Source: Paenibacillus athensensis (GTDB lineage Bacteria > Bacillota > Bacilli > Paenibacillales > NBRC-103111). From it: a stretch of 64,000 bases of DNA. How positions within the stretch are numbered: position 1 is the first letter of the stretch; the number at the start of each line of letters is the position of its first letter. The stretch is from the NCBI RefSeq assembly GCF_004514475.2, contig NZ_MYFO02000012.1, positions 62,001 to 126,000 of the forward strand. Direction: 5' to 3'. A program made the translations under genes and the position numbers. The notes beneath the pieces are model-generated. The model made no database searches. It saw only the letters and a program-made list of their open reading frames with translations, and was not told the origin of the DNA. Of this stretch, positions 17,566 to 26,102 are shown piece after piece.

Positions 17566-18339
17566 ATGACAGCATCGAATAGTCAGGAATGGAAGGCCCA
17601 GCAATACGACACGGCGATGAGTTTTGTTTCCAAATACGGGGAGTCTGTGCTGGAGCTGCTTGCTCCTCAGCCTGGCGAGCGGATTCTCGATCTGGGCTGC
17701 GGCACGGGCGATTTGGCCGCCGAGCTGGCGCGGCGCGGGGCTGTGCCGGAGGGCATCGACGTCTCGGCGTCGATGATCGAGGAGGCCCGGGTCAAATATC
17801 CGGGCCTGCCGTTCGCGGTGGCGGATGCAACCGCCTACCGCAGCGAGCGCCGCTTTGACGGCGTATTCTCCAATGCTGCGCTGCATTGGGTCAAGCCGCC
17901 GGAAGCGGCGGTGGAAACCGTCCGGCAGGCGCTGCGGACGGGGGGACGCTTTGCCGCCGAGTTTGGCGGCAAAGGCAACATCGCCGCGATTGCCGGTGCG
18001 GTCGCGGCGGAGCTGGCCGGCCTGGGGATCGATGCCCAGGCCCGCAATCCGTGGTATTACCCGAGTATCGGGGAATATACCACGCTGCTGGAGGCGCACG
18101 GCTTCCGCGTGGCCGGCGCCTGGCATTTTGACCGCCCGACGCCGCTTGCGGGCGGGGAGAACGGCTTGCGGCTGTGGATTGACACGTTCGCCGCGTTTTT
18201 TTTCGCCGGCTTCGATGCCGGCGTCAAGGAGCGGGCGCTGCAGGCGATCGAAGAGCGGCTGCGCCCGCAGCTGTACAAGGACGGCCAGTGGACGGCCGAC
18301 TATGTGCGGATTCGCGTGCTGGCGTATCGCGAAGAGTAA
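17566..18339 (+). CDS. Class I SAM-dependent methyltransferase
   Basis: 257 residues. Motif I is ILDLGCGTGDLAAEL (about 40-54), motif II acidic residue in EGIDVSASMI, motif III VADATAYR and a post-motif FSNAALHWVKPP. This HW motif resembles trans-aconitate methyltransferase (Tam) and related small-molecule methyltransferases. The substrate cannot be assigned. The gene is monocistronic with its own terminator. Confidence 0.88.
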   Translation: MTASNSQEWKAQQYDTAMSFVSKYGESVLELLAPQPGERILDLGCGTGDLAAELARRGAVPEGIDVSASMIEEARVKYPGLPFAVADATAYRSERRFDGVFSNAALHWVKPPEAAVETVRQALRTGGRFAAEFGGKGNIAAIAGAVAAELAGLGIDAQARNPWYYPSIGEYTTLLEAHGFRVAGAWHFDRPTPLAGGENGLRLWIDTFAAFFFAGFDAGVKERALQAIEERLRPQLYKDGQWTADYVRIRVLAYREE

Positions 18340-18474
18340 GCGCGGCGGCTGCCGGATGCAGAGCCGCCGTCCGTCGGCTGTCCGGCGCCGAGTGCGGCAG
18401 CGGCGCTACGAACGCTGCTGGAGCGCTCAGGCAGCGGCTGGCAGAGCCGGAGGTGCAGACGCCGGAAGCACAAC

Positions 18475-18509
18475 AAAAAAGCGAACCTCACGGAGAAGGT
18501 CGCTTTTTT
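18475..18509 (+). terminator. Terminator after the methyltransferase gene
   Basis: AAAAAAGCGA (18475-18484) pairs with TCGCTTTTTT (18500-18509), extended by ACCT/AGGT pairing with one bulge; T run at the end. Confidence 0.8.
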
Positions 18510-18687
18510 GTTGCCTGCCGGAAGCGCGCGCCGTAAGTGCCGGGGCTCTGCGACGGTGTGCCGCTGGACGGGATCAACCGCCAGCCGATGGGAACAGGCC
18601 GTGTCTAACGGGCATCAAGCTGAGCCGGAGACGTCGCCGCCAATTCGTTTGGGGCGTCGATCTCGCCCCGCTCCGGTCCGCTCGCTG

Positions 18688-18810
18688 TGCGCCCGCCGAA
18701 GGCCGCGCTCATCCGAATCCGTCCGCTCTGCGCCCGCCGAAAGCCGCGCTCGCCCGAATCCGTCCGCTCTGCGCCCGCCGAAGGCCGCTCTCGCCCGAAT
18801 CCGCCCGCTC
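18688..18810. repeat. Three tandem copies of a 41-bp GC-rich repeat
   Basis: Units start at 18688, 18729 and 18770, each beginning TGCGCCCGCCGAA and ending TCCGYCCGCTC, with two to four differences between copies. A diverged partial fourth unit follows to about 18855. The 41-bp unit is not a multiple of three and no gene covers it. It fills the gap between the methyltransferase terminator and the convergent LacI-type gene. Confidence 0.85.
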
Positions 18811-18865
18811 TGCCAACCGAGAGCTGATCTCGCCCGCTCGCGAATCCGCCCCCCCGCGCATCGCC

Positions 18866-19936
18866 TCAGCCGGAATCGCGAATGATAAACTGCGAGCTGA
18901 GCACGATTTTTTCCGCCAGCCTGCCGGGGTGCTGAATGCGATAAAGCAGCATTTCAACCGCACGGATACCAAGTGATTCCTTGCCCAGCTCAATCGTGCT
19001 GAGCGCCGGGTCGGCATAAGCCGACATTTCGATATTGTCGAAGCCGATGACCTTGGTTTGGCCGGGCACGGAGACGCCCTTCATCTTCAGCAGCGCAATC
19101 AGCTCCAGCGCGATATGGTCATTGGCGCAAATGAAGCCGTCAGGCAGCGAAGTCGCTTCGCTGGCCACCAGCTTGCGCTCCAGGCTGGAAGCGGCGAATT
19201 CGGTGCTGTAGGCGATGCTCCATTTTTTCAAAACCAGCTCATGGGCCGGACCGGCCACGTCCTCCATCGCCAGACGCGCGCCCCACCAGCGCTCCTTGAA
19301 GCTGATCGCGTAGGAGTCGTCGCCGATAAACACAATGCGCTTGCAGCCGGCAGACAGCAGACGCTTGCAGGCCAGCTTGCCCGAATCCAGATTGTTATTC
19401 AGCACGCAATCGGCTTCGACCAGCGGCTCTTCGTGATCGACGAGCACGAACGGCAAGCCGCTTTGCTTCAATGAGATGACGGCCTGCGAAGGAAAGGTGC
19501 CGACGAGAATATGGCCTATGCAGGCGCTGCGCTCCAGATAACGCGGAATCTTGAGGTGCTGCTGCTCGGATACCGGCAGCGGTACGATGATATGCTCGTA
19601 GCCGTGCTCCTTGCACGTGGCCATGATCCCGGCCAGCACCTTGCCCCAGAAGCCTGTCTCCTGAAAATGGCGGCTGTCAATCCACACCAGAATATAAGGT
19701 ATGACTGGCTCCGTTTCCGCGCTGCTGTCCTGCTCGTCGGCTGCGAAGGCGTCAGGTTTGCCAAAGTCCGACCCTTTCCCGGAGCGGACCTTGTAGCCCA
19801 TTGCCCGCGCCGCTTCCTGAATGCGCTTGCGATTCTCCTGGCTGACGCCCGATTTGCCTGATAGCGCCTGCGAGACGGTAAATTTGGATATGCCAAGCCG
19901 GTCGGCGATTTGCTGCATCGTAATTTTCTTGCTCAT
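18866..19936 (-). CDS. LacI-family transcriptional repressor
   Basis: 356 residues. The N-terminal HTH and hinge (TMQQIADRLGISKFTVSQAL, ending in ARAMGYKV near 50) are typical of LacI/GalR, followed by a periplasmic-binding-protein-like sensor domain (VLVDHEEPLVEADCVLNNN; GFDNIEMSAYADPALSTIE). It probably represses the divergent glycoside hydrolase gene and its own promoter and responds to the sugar product. The frame opens five codons earlier, but GGCAGGTG is well placed for the ATG at 19936 and the family starts there. Confidence 0.93.
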   Translation of the reverse strand: MSKKITMQQIADRLGISKFTVSQALSGKSGVSQENRKRIQEAARAMGYKVRSGKGSDFGKPDAFAADEQDSSAETEPVIPYILVWIDSRHFQETGFWGKVLAGIMATCKEHGYEHIIVPLPVSEQQHLKIPRYLERSACIGHILVGTFPSQAVISLKQSGLPFVLVDHEEPLVEADCVLNNNLDSGKLACKRLLSAGCKRIVFIGDDSYAISFKERWWGARLAMEDVAGPAHELVLKKWSIAYSTEFAASSLERKLVASEATSLPDGFICANDHIALELIALLKMKGVSVPGQTKVIGFDNIEMSAYADPALSTIELGKESLGIRAVEMLLYRIQHPGRLAEKIVLSSQFIIRDSG

Positions 19937-19954
19937 AAAGGCACCTGCCAAGTT

Positions 19955-19982
19955 TGTATAATAACAAAACTAACAGCTTTAA
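19955..19982 (-). promoter_or_regulatory. Promoter and operator of the LacI-family gene
   Basis: Read on the minus strand: TTAAAG (19982-19977), 16 bases, TATACA (19960-19955). The spacer contains AACAAAACTAAC (19963-19974, plus-strand orientation), an exact copy of the element in front of the hydrolase gene, which suggests autorepression. Confidence 0.65.
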
Positions 19983-20054
19983 TTGTTCGCTATTTTGGAG
20001 GAGAAGTCAAGCCATTTTTGAAAATTTTTCGACATCATTCTGCAAATTTCTTCG

Positions 20055-20122
20055 TTGACCTTTCGAGGGAAAGGGTTTACATTATATACATAACAAACAT
20101 TAGTTAGGCTAACAAAACTAAC
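20055..20122 (+). promoter_or_regulatory. Promoter and operator cluster of the glycoside hydrolase gene
   Basis: TTGACC (20055-20060), 17 bases, TACATT (20078-20083). Directly downstream are TAACAAACATTAGTTA (from 20091), the odd palindrome GTTAG-G-CTAAC (20102-20112) and AACAAAACTAAC (20111-20122). The last 12 bases are identical to those in the repressor's own promoter. Position at and after the transcription start fits repression by a LacI-family protein. Confidence 0.7.
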
Positions 20123-20168
20123 GAAATTAAATTGACCCCATGAATCTATGGCTTAGGAGGCTGTACCC

Positions 20169-23100
20169 ATGTCCCAAACCGTTATTTTTTACGATCCCGC
20201 GTTTCCCTTTGAAGGAGTGCGCCCCGGTGCCGGCGAGCGGGAAACACTGCATGCGTTGGGCCGCGTCGTCGATGCTGATTCGTTGAGCGCCGCGCTGGCC
20301 GAAGCCGACAGCTTCGTGCATCTGCACGGACGTTATTTCCCTAAGTCGGCCTGGCCGGCGATTGTCGCGCATTTGCAGCGCGGAAAAGGTCTGGTTCATG
20401 CGGGCAGCGCTCCGTTCCGCATTCCGGCATACCGGGAGGGCGGGACCTGGCAGCTGGAGGCCGAGCAAACGGGCTATCACCAGCAGCTGCAAATTCATGA
20501 AGTGCTGCCAGTCGACCCGGCTCCGGTGGCGCGCTACGAGGCGTTCTCCGACCTGCCGCTGCTGTCGGGCAGCGAGGATCTGTTCAGCATTCAGCCGACG
20601 GTCGGTCTTGTGCTGCACGTTACCCGTTACGACGATCATCCTTATCCGGGCCACGTCGGCTCCAGCGGTCCGATGGATGCGCATATCGTTCCGCTGCTCA
20701 AGGGGCTGTCTGCGGTTGACCGCGAGGTGGCGGCACCCGTCGTCCTGTTGGAGAATACGAAAGGGGATTTTGCCGGCGGGCGCTGGATCTTCATGAATAC
20801 GGTAGCGGACGAGCGCTTCTGGGCCGGCGGCGGCGCGGCGCTTCTGGGCCGCTTGAGCGCGTATACCGGACGCGGCGTGACCGAGATATGGCTGAAAACA
20901 AACTACGCCTGCTACGATCCCGGCGACCGGGCGTCGCTGCAGCTGCAGTTGCAAACGCTGCGTGGCGCTGCGGGCAACGACTCATGGACGTTCGCTCTTG
21001 AGGTACGGCACGGCGACGAGGCTGTGTGGAGCGGTGAGGCGTCGCTGCCGGCGTCGCGCGAGCTGAGCTTCCATCGCATTCCGCTGCCTTTTGACGTGCG
21101 TCCCGGCTATTACAGCGTCGAGTGCGCTGCGCGTTCGTCGGCAGGCGAGACGCGGACCTTCCGGCAAGGCTTCTGGGGCTTCGACGCCGAGCTGCTGCGC
21201 GAAGGCGAGCCGCTGGCGGCCGGGCGCGATTATTTTATTAAAGATGGCCGTCCGCTGCCGATTGTCGGCATGACGTATATGACCAGCGACGTGGCGCGCA
21301 AGTTTTTGTTCATGCCGAATTGCGCGGTATGGGATCGCGATATGGCCCAAATGGCGCACGCCGGCATCAACCTGCTGCGCACCGGCATCTGGACGGCATG
21401 GCGTCAGGTGATGTTCGTCGACGGACATCCGAGCGAGGAAGTGCTGCGCGCGATCGACGCGTTCTTTTTGACCTGTAAAAAGCACGGGCTTGAAGTCACG
21501 TTCAACTTCTTCGCGTTTACGCCGGAGGCGTGGGAGGGAGAAAATCCGTATCTCGATCCGCGCAGCGTAGAAGCGCAAAAGCGGCTGATCGCCGCGGTGG
21601 TGTCCCGTCATGCCGCATCGACGCACGTGCATTGGGATTTGATTAACGAGCCTTCGATGTTCAATCCGGCCAAGCCGTTCAGCGGTCCGCAGTCGGCGCA
21701 CGACCGCTTCGAGCAGGCGGCTTTTGTCGAGTGGCTGCAGGAGCGTCACGGCGATATCCGCCGCTTGCAGGAGCGCTGGAATATGACGCCGCTGGAGCTG
21801 CCTGATTTTGCTTCCGTACGTTTGCCTGACGCCGCGAATATGAATCTGAACACAACGGAGCCGCTGCCTAAGAAGGGCGGACCGTGGCTGGACTACACGC
21901 TGTTTACGATGGAGATGCACAATCGCTGGGCACGCGAGCTGATCGCGACGATCCGCAGCATCAATCCGCGTCAGCTGGCGACGGTCGGTCAAGACGAGGG
22001 GCTGGGCGCGCAGCGTCCGTCGCCGTTGTTTTACGCCGAGGCGGTCGATTATACGACAGTACACAGCTGGTGGCTGATGGACCAGCTCGTCTGGGACGGC
22101 ATTTTCTCGAAAGCGCCGGATAAGCCGAATCTGATTCAGGAAACGGGCATCATGTATGTGGAGACGCCGGACGGCCGGGCCAAGCGCTCCGAGGAGGAGC
22201 TGCGCAACATTCTGGAGCGCAAGTATGCCTACAGCTTTTCGACGGGCGGCGCGGGAGCGGTGCAATGGATCTGGAATATTAACTTCTATATGAACAATAT
22301 CAACGAATCGAACATCGGCGCGCTGCGGGCGGACGGCACGGAGAAGCCGGAAGCGAACGTCTCGTACGATTTCGGGGCCTTTATGGCAGCGGCGCGCGAT
22401 TTGTTCGTCGAACGCAAGCTGGAGGAGGTTGTCGTGGTTTTCCCTTACTCCAACGACTTTTCGACGCGCAAGCTGGCCTTCGACGCGACGTCGAAGCTGA
22501 CGCGCACGCTCGCGTACGAAATGAACGTGCCGTTCCGCGCGCTCGGCGAATATCATCTGGATTCGCTGGTCCAGGACGGCGCGAAGCTGATCATTGTGCC
22601 TAGCGCGCACAATTTCAGCGACGAAGCGCTCGCGAAGCTGACCACGCATGTGCGCGAGCGGGGCGGCACGCTGCTGGTCACCGGACCGCTCGGCCTCGAC
22701 GAATATTGGACGCCGGTCGCCCGGCTGACCGATGTCGTCGGCGAGACGGTGCTGGGCAACGTGCAGCGTGAGGAAATGCTGGCGCTGGGCGGACGCCAGC
22801 TGCCGGTTTCGTTCGGCGGGGCGCGGATCGCCGAAGCGTGCAAGGAAACCGCCGCGTCGGACGGCGGTTCGGCTGTACGGGCGGGCGTAAGCGAAGTGCG
22901 CACGTATCCGCTGGGGCAGGGGGCGCTCATTTGGTGCCCGCTGCCGGTGGAGCTGAACGAGCGTTCGGAGCCGCTTGTTCAGCTGTACGCGCACGCGCTG
23001 GCGCAAGCCGGCGTCGGCGCGGAGCTGATCTGGACGCGCGGCGGCGAGCTGCCGGGCGTATACGGCCGCAAGCTGAGCTTCCGCGACGGCGCGCTGTATG

Positions 23101-23312
23101 TGTTCGTCTCCGAGTTTGCGGCGGACGCCGAGATCGAGGTGACGGACCCGACAAGCGGAGCGAGCTATGCATTTGAGCTGGAGTCGGAGCGGACCGTTAT
23201 GTTTGCGACGCGTGCCAGTGGCGAATTGCTGGCAGTATATCGCCCGCACGAGGTAAAGGTGAGCGTTGTCGTGCCGGCAGCGGCTGCCGAATGCGTCGTG
23301 AAAACGGTATAA
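20169..23312 (+). CDS. Large clan-A glycoside hydrolase, beta-galactosidase-like
   Basis: 1047 residues without a signal peptide, so probably cytoplasmic. A beta-rich N-terminal part (1-370) precedes a TIM barrel (about 375-750) with the acid/base Glu in DLINEPSMF (E494) and the likely nucleophile in LIQETGIMY (E658), the GH-A pattern of families such as GH2, 5 and 42. The C-terminal part contains a beta-galactosidase trimerisation-like fold (GGTLLVTGPLGLDEYW) and beta domains. Controlled by the divergent LacI-type repressor. AGGAGG lies nine bases before the ATG. The exact substrate is not predictable by eye. Confidence 0.82.
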   Translation: MSQTVIFYDPAFPFEGVRPGAGERETLHALGRVVDADSLSAALAEADSFVHLHGRYFPKSAWPAIVAHLQRGKGLVHAGSAPFRIPAYREGGTWQLEAEQTGYHQQLQIHEVLPVDPAPVARYEAFSDLPLLSGSEDLFSIQPTVGLVLHVTRYDDHPYPGHVGSSGPMDAHIVPLLKGLSAVDREVAAPVVLLENTKGDFAGGRWIFMNTVADERFWAGGGAALLGRLSAYTGRGVTEIWLKTNYACYDPGDRASLQLQLQTLRGAAGNDSWTFALEVRHGDEAVWSGEASLPASRELSFHRIPLPFDVRPGYYSVECAARSSAGETRTFRQGFWGFDAELLREGEPLAAGRDYFIKDGRPLPIVGMTYMTSDVARKFLFMPNCAVWDRDMAQMAHAGINLLRTGIWTAWRQVMFVDGHPSEEVLRAIDAFFLTCKKHGLEVTFNFFAFTPEAWEGENPYLDPRSVEAQKRLIAAVVSRHAASTHVHWDLINEPSMFNPAKPFSGPQSAHDRFEQAAFVEWLQERHGDIRRLQERWNMTPLELPDFASVRLPDAANMNLNTTEPLPKKGGPWLDYTLFTMEMHNRWARELIATIRSINPRQLATVGQDEGLGAQRPSPLFYAEAVDYTTVHSWWLMDQLVWDGIFSKAPDKPNLIQETGIMYVETPDGRAKRSEEELRNILERKYAYSFSTGGAGAVQWIWNINFYMNNINESNIGALRADGTEKPEANVSYDFGAFMAAARDLFVERKLEEVVVVFPYSNDFSTRKLAFDATSKLTRTLAYEMNVPFRALGEYHLDSLVQDGAKLIIVPSAHNFSDEALAKLTTHVRERGGTLLVTGPLGLDEYWTPVARLTDVVGETVLGNVQREEMLALGGRQLPVSFGGARIAEACKETAASDGGSAVRAGVSEVRTYPLGQGALIWCPLPVELNERSEPLVQLYAHALAQAGVGAELIWTRGGELPGVYGRKLSFRDGALYVFVSEFAADAEIEVTDPTSGASYAFELESERTVMFATRASGELLAVYRPHEVKVSVVVPAAAAECVVKTV

Positions 23313-23334
23313 GGCTTGATTGGATTAAGGCTGT

Positions 23335-23358
23335 CCCCGGCTGTGAAAGCAGCCGGGG
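23335..23358 (+). terminator. Terminator after the glycoside hydrolase gene
   Basis: Perfect stem CCCCGGCTG / CAGCCGGGG with a six-base loop followed by CTTTCTTTTT. Confidence 0.92.
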
Positions 23359-23417
23359 CTTTCTTTTTGCTTCCGGCTTCTCCGGTCGGTGATGCAGCGC
23401 GCCGGTCGGAGAACCCA

Positions 23418-23446
23418 TTAACCGCCGGGCTGTTTTCTGGTACAAT
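23418..23446 (+). promoter_or_regulatory. Sigma-A promoter of the TetR-family gene
   Basis: TTAACC (23418-23423), 17 bases, TACAAT (23441-23446). No TGACA/TGTCA palindrome overlaps it, so autorepression is not evident. Confidence 0.6.
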
Positions 23447-23473
23447 ACGGCTAGGGCTTTTTACGGTTAGGGG

Positions 23474-24049
23474 ATGATGGAGTTGGGGCGCAAACGGAGC
23501 TATACGGAATCCGAGCTGCTGGATATCACGAAGAAGCTGCTGCTGGAGCACGGCTATGACGGCTTTCATCTGAAGCTGCTGTCGGGACATCTGACCGGCG
23601 CGCGCAGCACGATTTATCAATATTTTTCCAGTCGCGAGGAAATTGTTACGGCTTGCATGAAACGCGTGATGCTCAAGGTGCTGGAGAAAACCTCCGCTGT
23701 CGACGAAGAAGATGCGATGGCTGCGCTCCGGCAGCTGCTGCACATCTACGTAGAGGAAGCGGAATTCCATCAGCTGCTGGGCGACGCGCATAAAATCCGA
23801 ACCGGGCATTCCACTGCAGCCGCAGAGGATTTGGCGTTTATTATGCAGGCGCACGAGACGCTGAAGGATCAGTTGTCGCGGATTTTCGAACGGGCATACG
23901 CCCAAGGGGGATTGCGCAAGGACGTACCGCTGCCGGTGCAAATCAGCGTGATGTTCAGTCTGATCAATGCGCCGAATATGTTGAATTTGCCGCTTGCGCA
24001 GTGGAGCGGGCTTTTGTTTGATATGTGGTTGAAGGGAGCCGGCGGGTGA
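23474..24049 (+). CDS. TetR-family transcriptional regulator
   Basis: 191 residues. The N-terminal HTH is ELLDITKKLLLEHGYDGF ... GARSTIYQYFSSREE (about 14-57), with a helical ligand-binding domain after it. It lies directly upstream of, and in the same direction as, a two-gene ABC exporter whose leader holds two matching palindromes, so it is the likely repressor. The ATG at 23474 touches AGGGG with no spacing; the in-frame TTG at 23483 is nine bases from AGGGG and may be the true start (188 residues). Confidence 0.88.
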   Translation: MMELGRKRSYTESELLDITKKLLLEHGYDGFHLKLLSGHLTGARSTIYQYFSSREEIVTACMKRVMLKVLEKTSAVDEEDAMAALRQLLHIYVEEAEFHQLLGDAHKIRTGHSTAAAEDLAFIMQAHETLKDQLSRIFERAYAQGGLRKDVPLPVQISVMFSLINAPNMLNLPLAQWSGLLFDMWLKGAGG

Positions 24050-24067
24050 CGGTTTCTGTTTATTTAA

Positions 24068-24083
24068 TTGACATAGGTGTCAA
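24068..24083. promoter_or_regulatory. Operator 1 of the ABC exporter operon (overlaps a -35 box)
   Basis: TTGACATAGGTGTCAA: inverted arms TTGACA and TGTCAA separated by four bases. Its left arm is also a perfect -35 (TTGACA, 24068-24073), with TTTAAT 18 bases later (24092-24097) as the -10, so an occupied operator would block the promoter. Confidence 0.75.
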
Positions 24084-24131
24084 TTATGGTGTTTAATAAA
24101 GAAGCTGCAGCGCAAGAGTTATCCACCAAAA

Positions 24132-24147
24132 ATGACACATGTGTCAT
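24132..24147. promoter_or_regulatory. Operator 2 of the ABC exporter operon
   Basis: ATGACACATGTGTCAT, a perfect 16-base palindrome. It shares TGACA-N4-TGTCA with operator 1 and lies 64 bases from it (centre to centre), between the promoter and the start codon. Confidence 0.78.
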
Positions 24148-24169
24148 AAAAAGAAACGAGGTCCTGACG

Positions 24170-25291
24170 ATGTATTTGGCTTTACGGGAATTGAACAAAT
24201 ATCGGCTGCGCTTCTCGATGATCGGTCTTATTTTTGTGTTGATTGCTTGGCTGGTTTTTATTTTATCGGGGCTTGGCAACGGCTTGCAAACGCTCGCGGC
24301 GTCGACGTTCCAGAACATGAAGGCCGATTATGCCGTCTTCGAGGCAGGCGCTCGCGTTTCGATGAGTCGGTCGCTGCTATCGGCGGACCGGGTGCAAGAG
24401 GCTGCCGGGCTGCCCGGCGTCAAGGCTGCTTCGCCGATTGGCAGCAGCATGGCGACGGCAATCCGCGGCGAGGAAGCGGCTGGCGGGACCAAGCTCGATA
24501 TCGCGCTGATCGGCATCGAGCCGGGCAGCTTTCTGGAGCCGGCGGTTGTGGAAGGAAGCGGCTTGTCGGCTGACCGGCCCGACGGCGTTATCGTCAACCG
24601 GACGATGAAGGACGAGGGCTTCCAGCTTGGCGATACGTTCCGGCTGGATGGCTCGACGGCCTCGCTGACGATTGTCGGATTCGTAAGCAACCAAACCTAC
24701 AATCACGTCGCGTCTGTATTTACGCCAATGCCGAAGTGGAGAACGATTGCGTTTGCGGCGCCCGGGGCCGACAAGGGAATCTCGCAGCCGGTCAACGCGA
24801 TCATGCTTCAAGGGGAGCAAATCGACGCAACATTGCTTGACAGCCGGTTGGCTGGAACCGAGACCGTGACTCGCGCAGCTGCGATCAAGGGGATGCCGGG
24901 CTATAAAGAAGAAAACGGCACGATCATGATGATGCTGGCGTTTCTTCTGGTTATTTCGGCCGTGATGCTCGGCGTGTTCTTCTATGTATTCACCATGCAA
25001 AAAACGAATCAGTTTGGCATCATGAAAGCGATTGGCGCAGGAAGCGGATTTCTCGGCCGGGCTGTTGTCTCGCAGGTGTTTGTGGTTTCACTGGTCAGTA
25101 TTGCCGTCGGCATTGCTTTAACGTATGTGACCGCGGCGTTTATGCCCAAGGGGATGCCTTTTTTGCTGGATACGAAGCTGGTTGCCGCTTATTCAGTGAT
25201 ATTACTGGTGATTGCCGTGCTCAGCTCGCTGGTGTCGGTGCGCAAAATCGTTCATATTGATCCGCTGCAAGCATTAGGGAGGGCCGACTGA
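24170..25291 (+). CDS. ABC transporter permease, MacB/FtsX type
   Basis: 373 residues. A transmembrane helix (about 18-36), a large extracytoplasmic domain (ADYAVFEAGARV ... VVEGSGLSADRPDGVIVNRTM), then three helices at the C-terminus, the FtsX/MacB layout used by exporters of lipoproteins, peptides or drugs. The frame opens at 24077, but the family's N-terminus (MYLALRELNKYRLRF) starts at the ATG of 24170 with GAGG eight bases upstream, and operator 2 lies before it. Its stop overlaps the ATPase start by one base. Confidence 0.88.
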   Translation: MYLALRELNKYRLRFSMIGLIFVLIAWLVFILSGLGNGLQTLAASTFQNMKADYAVFEAGARVSMSRSLLSADRVQEAAGLPGVKAASPIGSSMATAIRGEEAAGGTKLDIALIGIEPGSFLEPAVVEGSGLSADRPDGVIVNRTMKDEGFQLGDTFRLDGSTASLTIVGFVSNQTYNHVASVFTPMPKWRTIAFAAPGADKGISQPVNAIMLQGEQIDATLLDSRLAGTETVTRAAAIKGMPGYKEENGTIMMMLAFLLVISAVMLGVFFYVFTMQKTNQFGIMKAIGAGSGFLGRAVVSQVFVVSLVSIAVGIALTYVTAAFMPKGMPFLLDTKLVAAYSVILLVIAVLSSLVSVRKIVHIDPLQALGRAD

Positions 25292-25968
25292 TGACGTATG
25301 GTCTGGAAATGAAGGAAGTTGTCCATTATTACACGGAAGGCCGCAATCGCACAGCCGCGCTGAACCGGGTTTCCATCGCCGTGCAGCCGGGCGAATTCGT
25401 TGCCGTCGTCGGTCCGTCGGGCTCGGGGAAAAGCACCTTCCTTTCCGTGGCCGGAGCGCTGCTGACGCCGTCGGAAGGAAAGGTTCTCTTGAACGGCCAA
25501 GCCTTCTCGGGCGCTTCGGCCAAGGCGCTGGCCCGCATCCGGCTGCAGGATATCGGTTTTATCATGCAATCATCCAATCTGGTTCCCTATCTGAAGGTGC
25601 TGGAGCAACTGCTGGTCGTGAAGAAAATGGCCGGTAAAGTTACGACAGCTGACCGGGCCTATGGAGCCCGCTTGCTGGAGGAGCTGGGGCTGGGAACGAA
25701 GCTGTCCGTCTATCCCGAAGAGCTGTCCGGCGGCGAAAAGCAGCGCGTGGCGATTGCGCGGGCGTTCATCAACGACCCGAGCGTCATTTTGGCCGACGAG
25801 CCGACGGCCAGTCTTGATACCAAGCGGGCGCATGAGGTTGTGGCGCTGATGGCCAAGGAGGTCAAGTCCCGCGGCAAAGCAGCCGTCATGGTCACACACG
25901 ATGAGCGGATGCTCGCCTATTGCGACAAGGTGTACCGCATGGAGGATGGTACGCTGGTCAGCTTGTAA
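25291..25968 (+). CDS. ABC transporter ATP-binding protein, MacB/LolD type
   Basis: 225 residues with Walker A GPSGSGKST (about 43-51), Q loop FIMQSSNLVPYL, signature LSGGEKQR, Walker B VILADEPTASLD and the switch His in VTHDERM. It powers the permease encoded just upstream. The TetR regulator and palindromes suggest ligand-induced efflux. Confidence 0.94.
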   Translation: MTYGLEMKEVVHYYTEGRNRTAALNRVSIAVQPGEFVAVVGPSGSGKSTFLSVAGALLTPSEGKVLLNGQAFSGASAKALARIRLQDIGFIMQSSNLVPYLKVLEQLLVVKKMAGKVTTADRAYGARLLEELGLGTKLSVYPEELSGGEKQRVAIARAFINDPSVILADEPTASLDTKRAHEVVALMAKEVKSRGKAAVMVTHDERMLAYCDKVYRMEDGTLVSL

Positions 25969-26102
25969 TAACACGGCTTGCGCCGACAGGGCACGTGTTC
26001 ATCCACCAGGGTTCTCGCGAGAGGTTCTAACCGCGGGGGCCTTTTTTTTCTGCAAAAAGTCTGTAAAATAAAAAGGGAATTCCTGTGTGGAGGACAAAAA
26101 AA

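Noticed and set aside
18512-18865. Short GC-rich open frames between the methyltransferase and LacI-type genes
   Set aside because: They arise from the 41-bp repeats, differ in frame between copies and lack ribosome sites.
20982-23249. A 755-codon minus-strand frame opposite the glycoside hydrolase gene
   Set aside because: Antisense shadow; composition is Arg/Gln/His-rich and no family resemblance is seen.
24077-24169. A longer N-terminus for the exporter permease starting at 24077
   Set aside because: The extra 31 residues overlap operator 2, lack a ribosome site, and the family's N-terminus begins at 24170.
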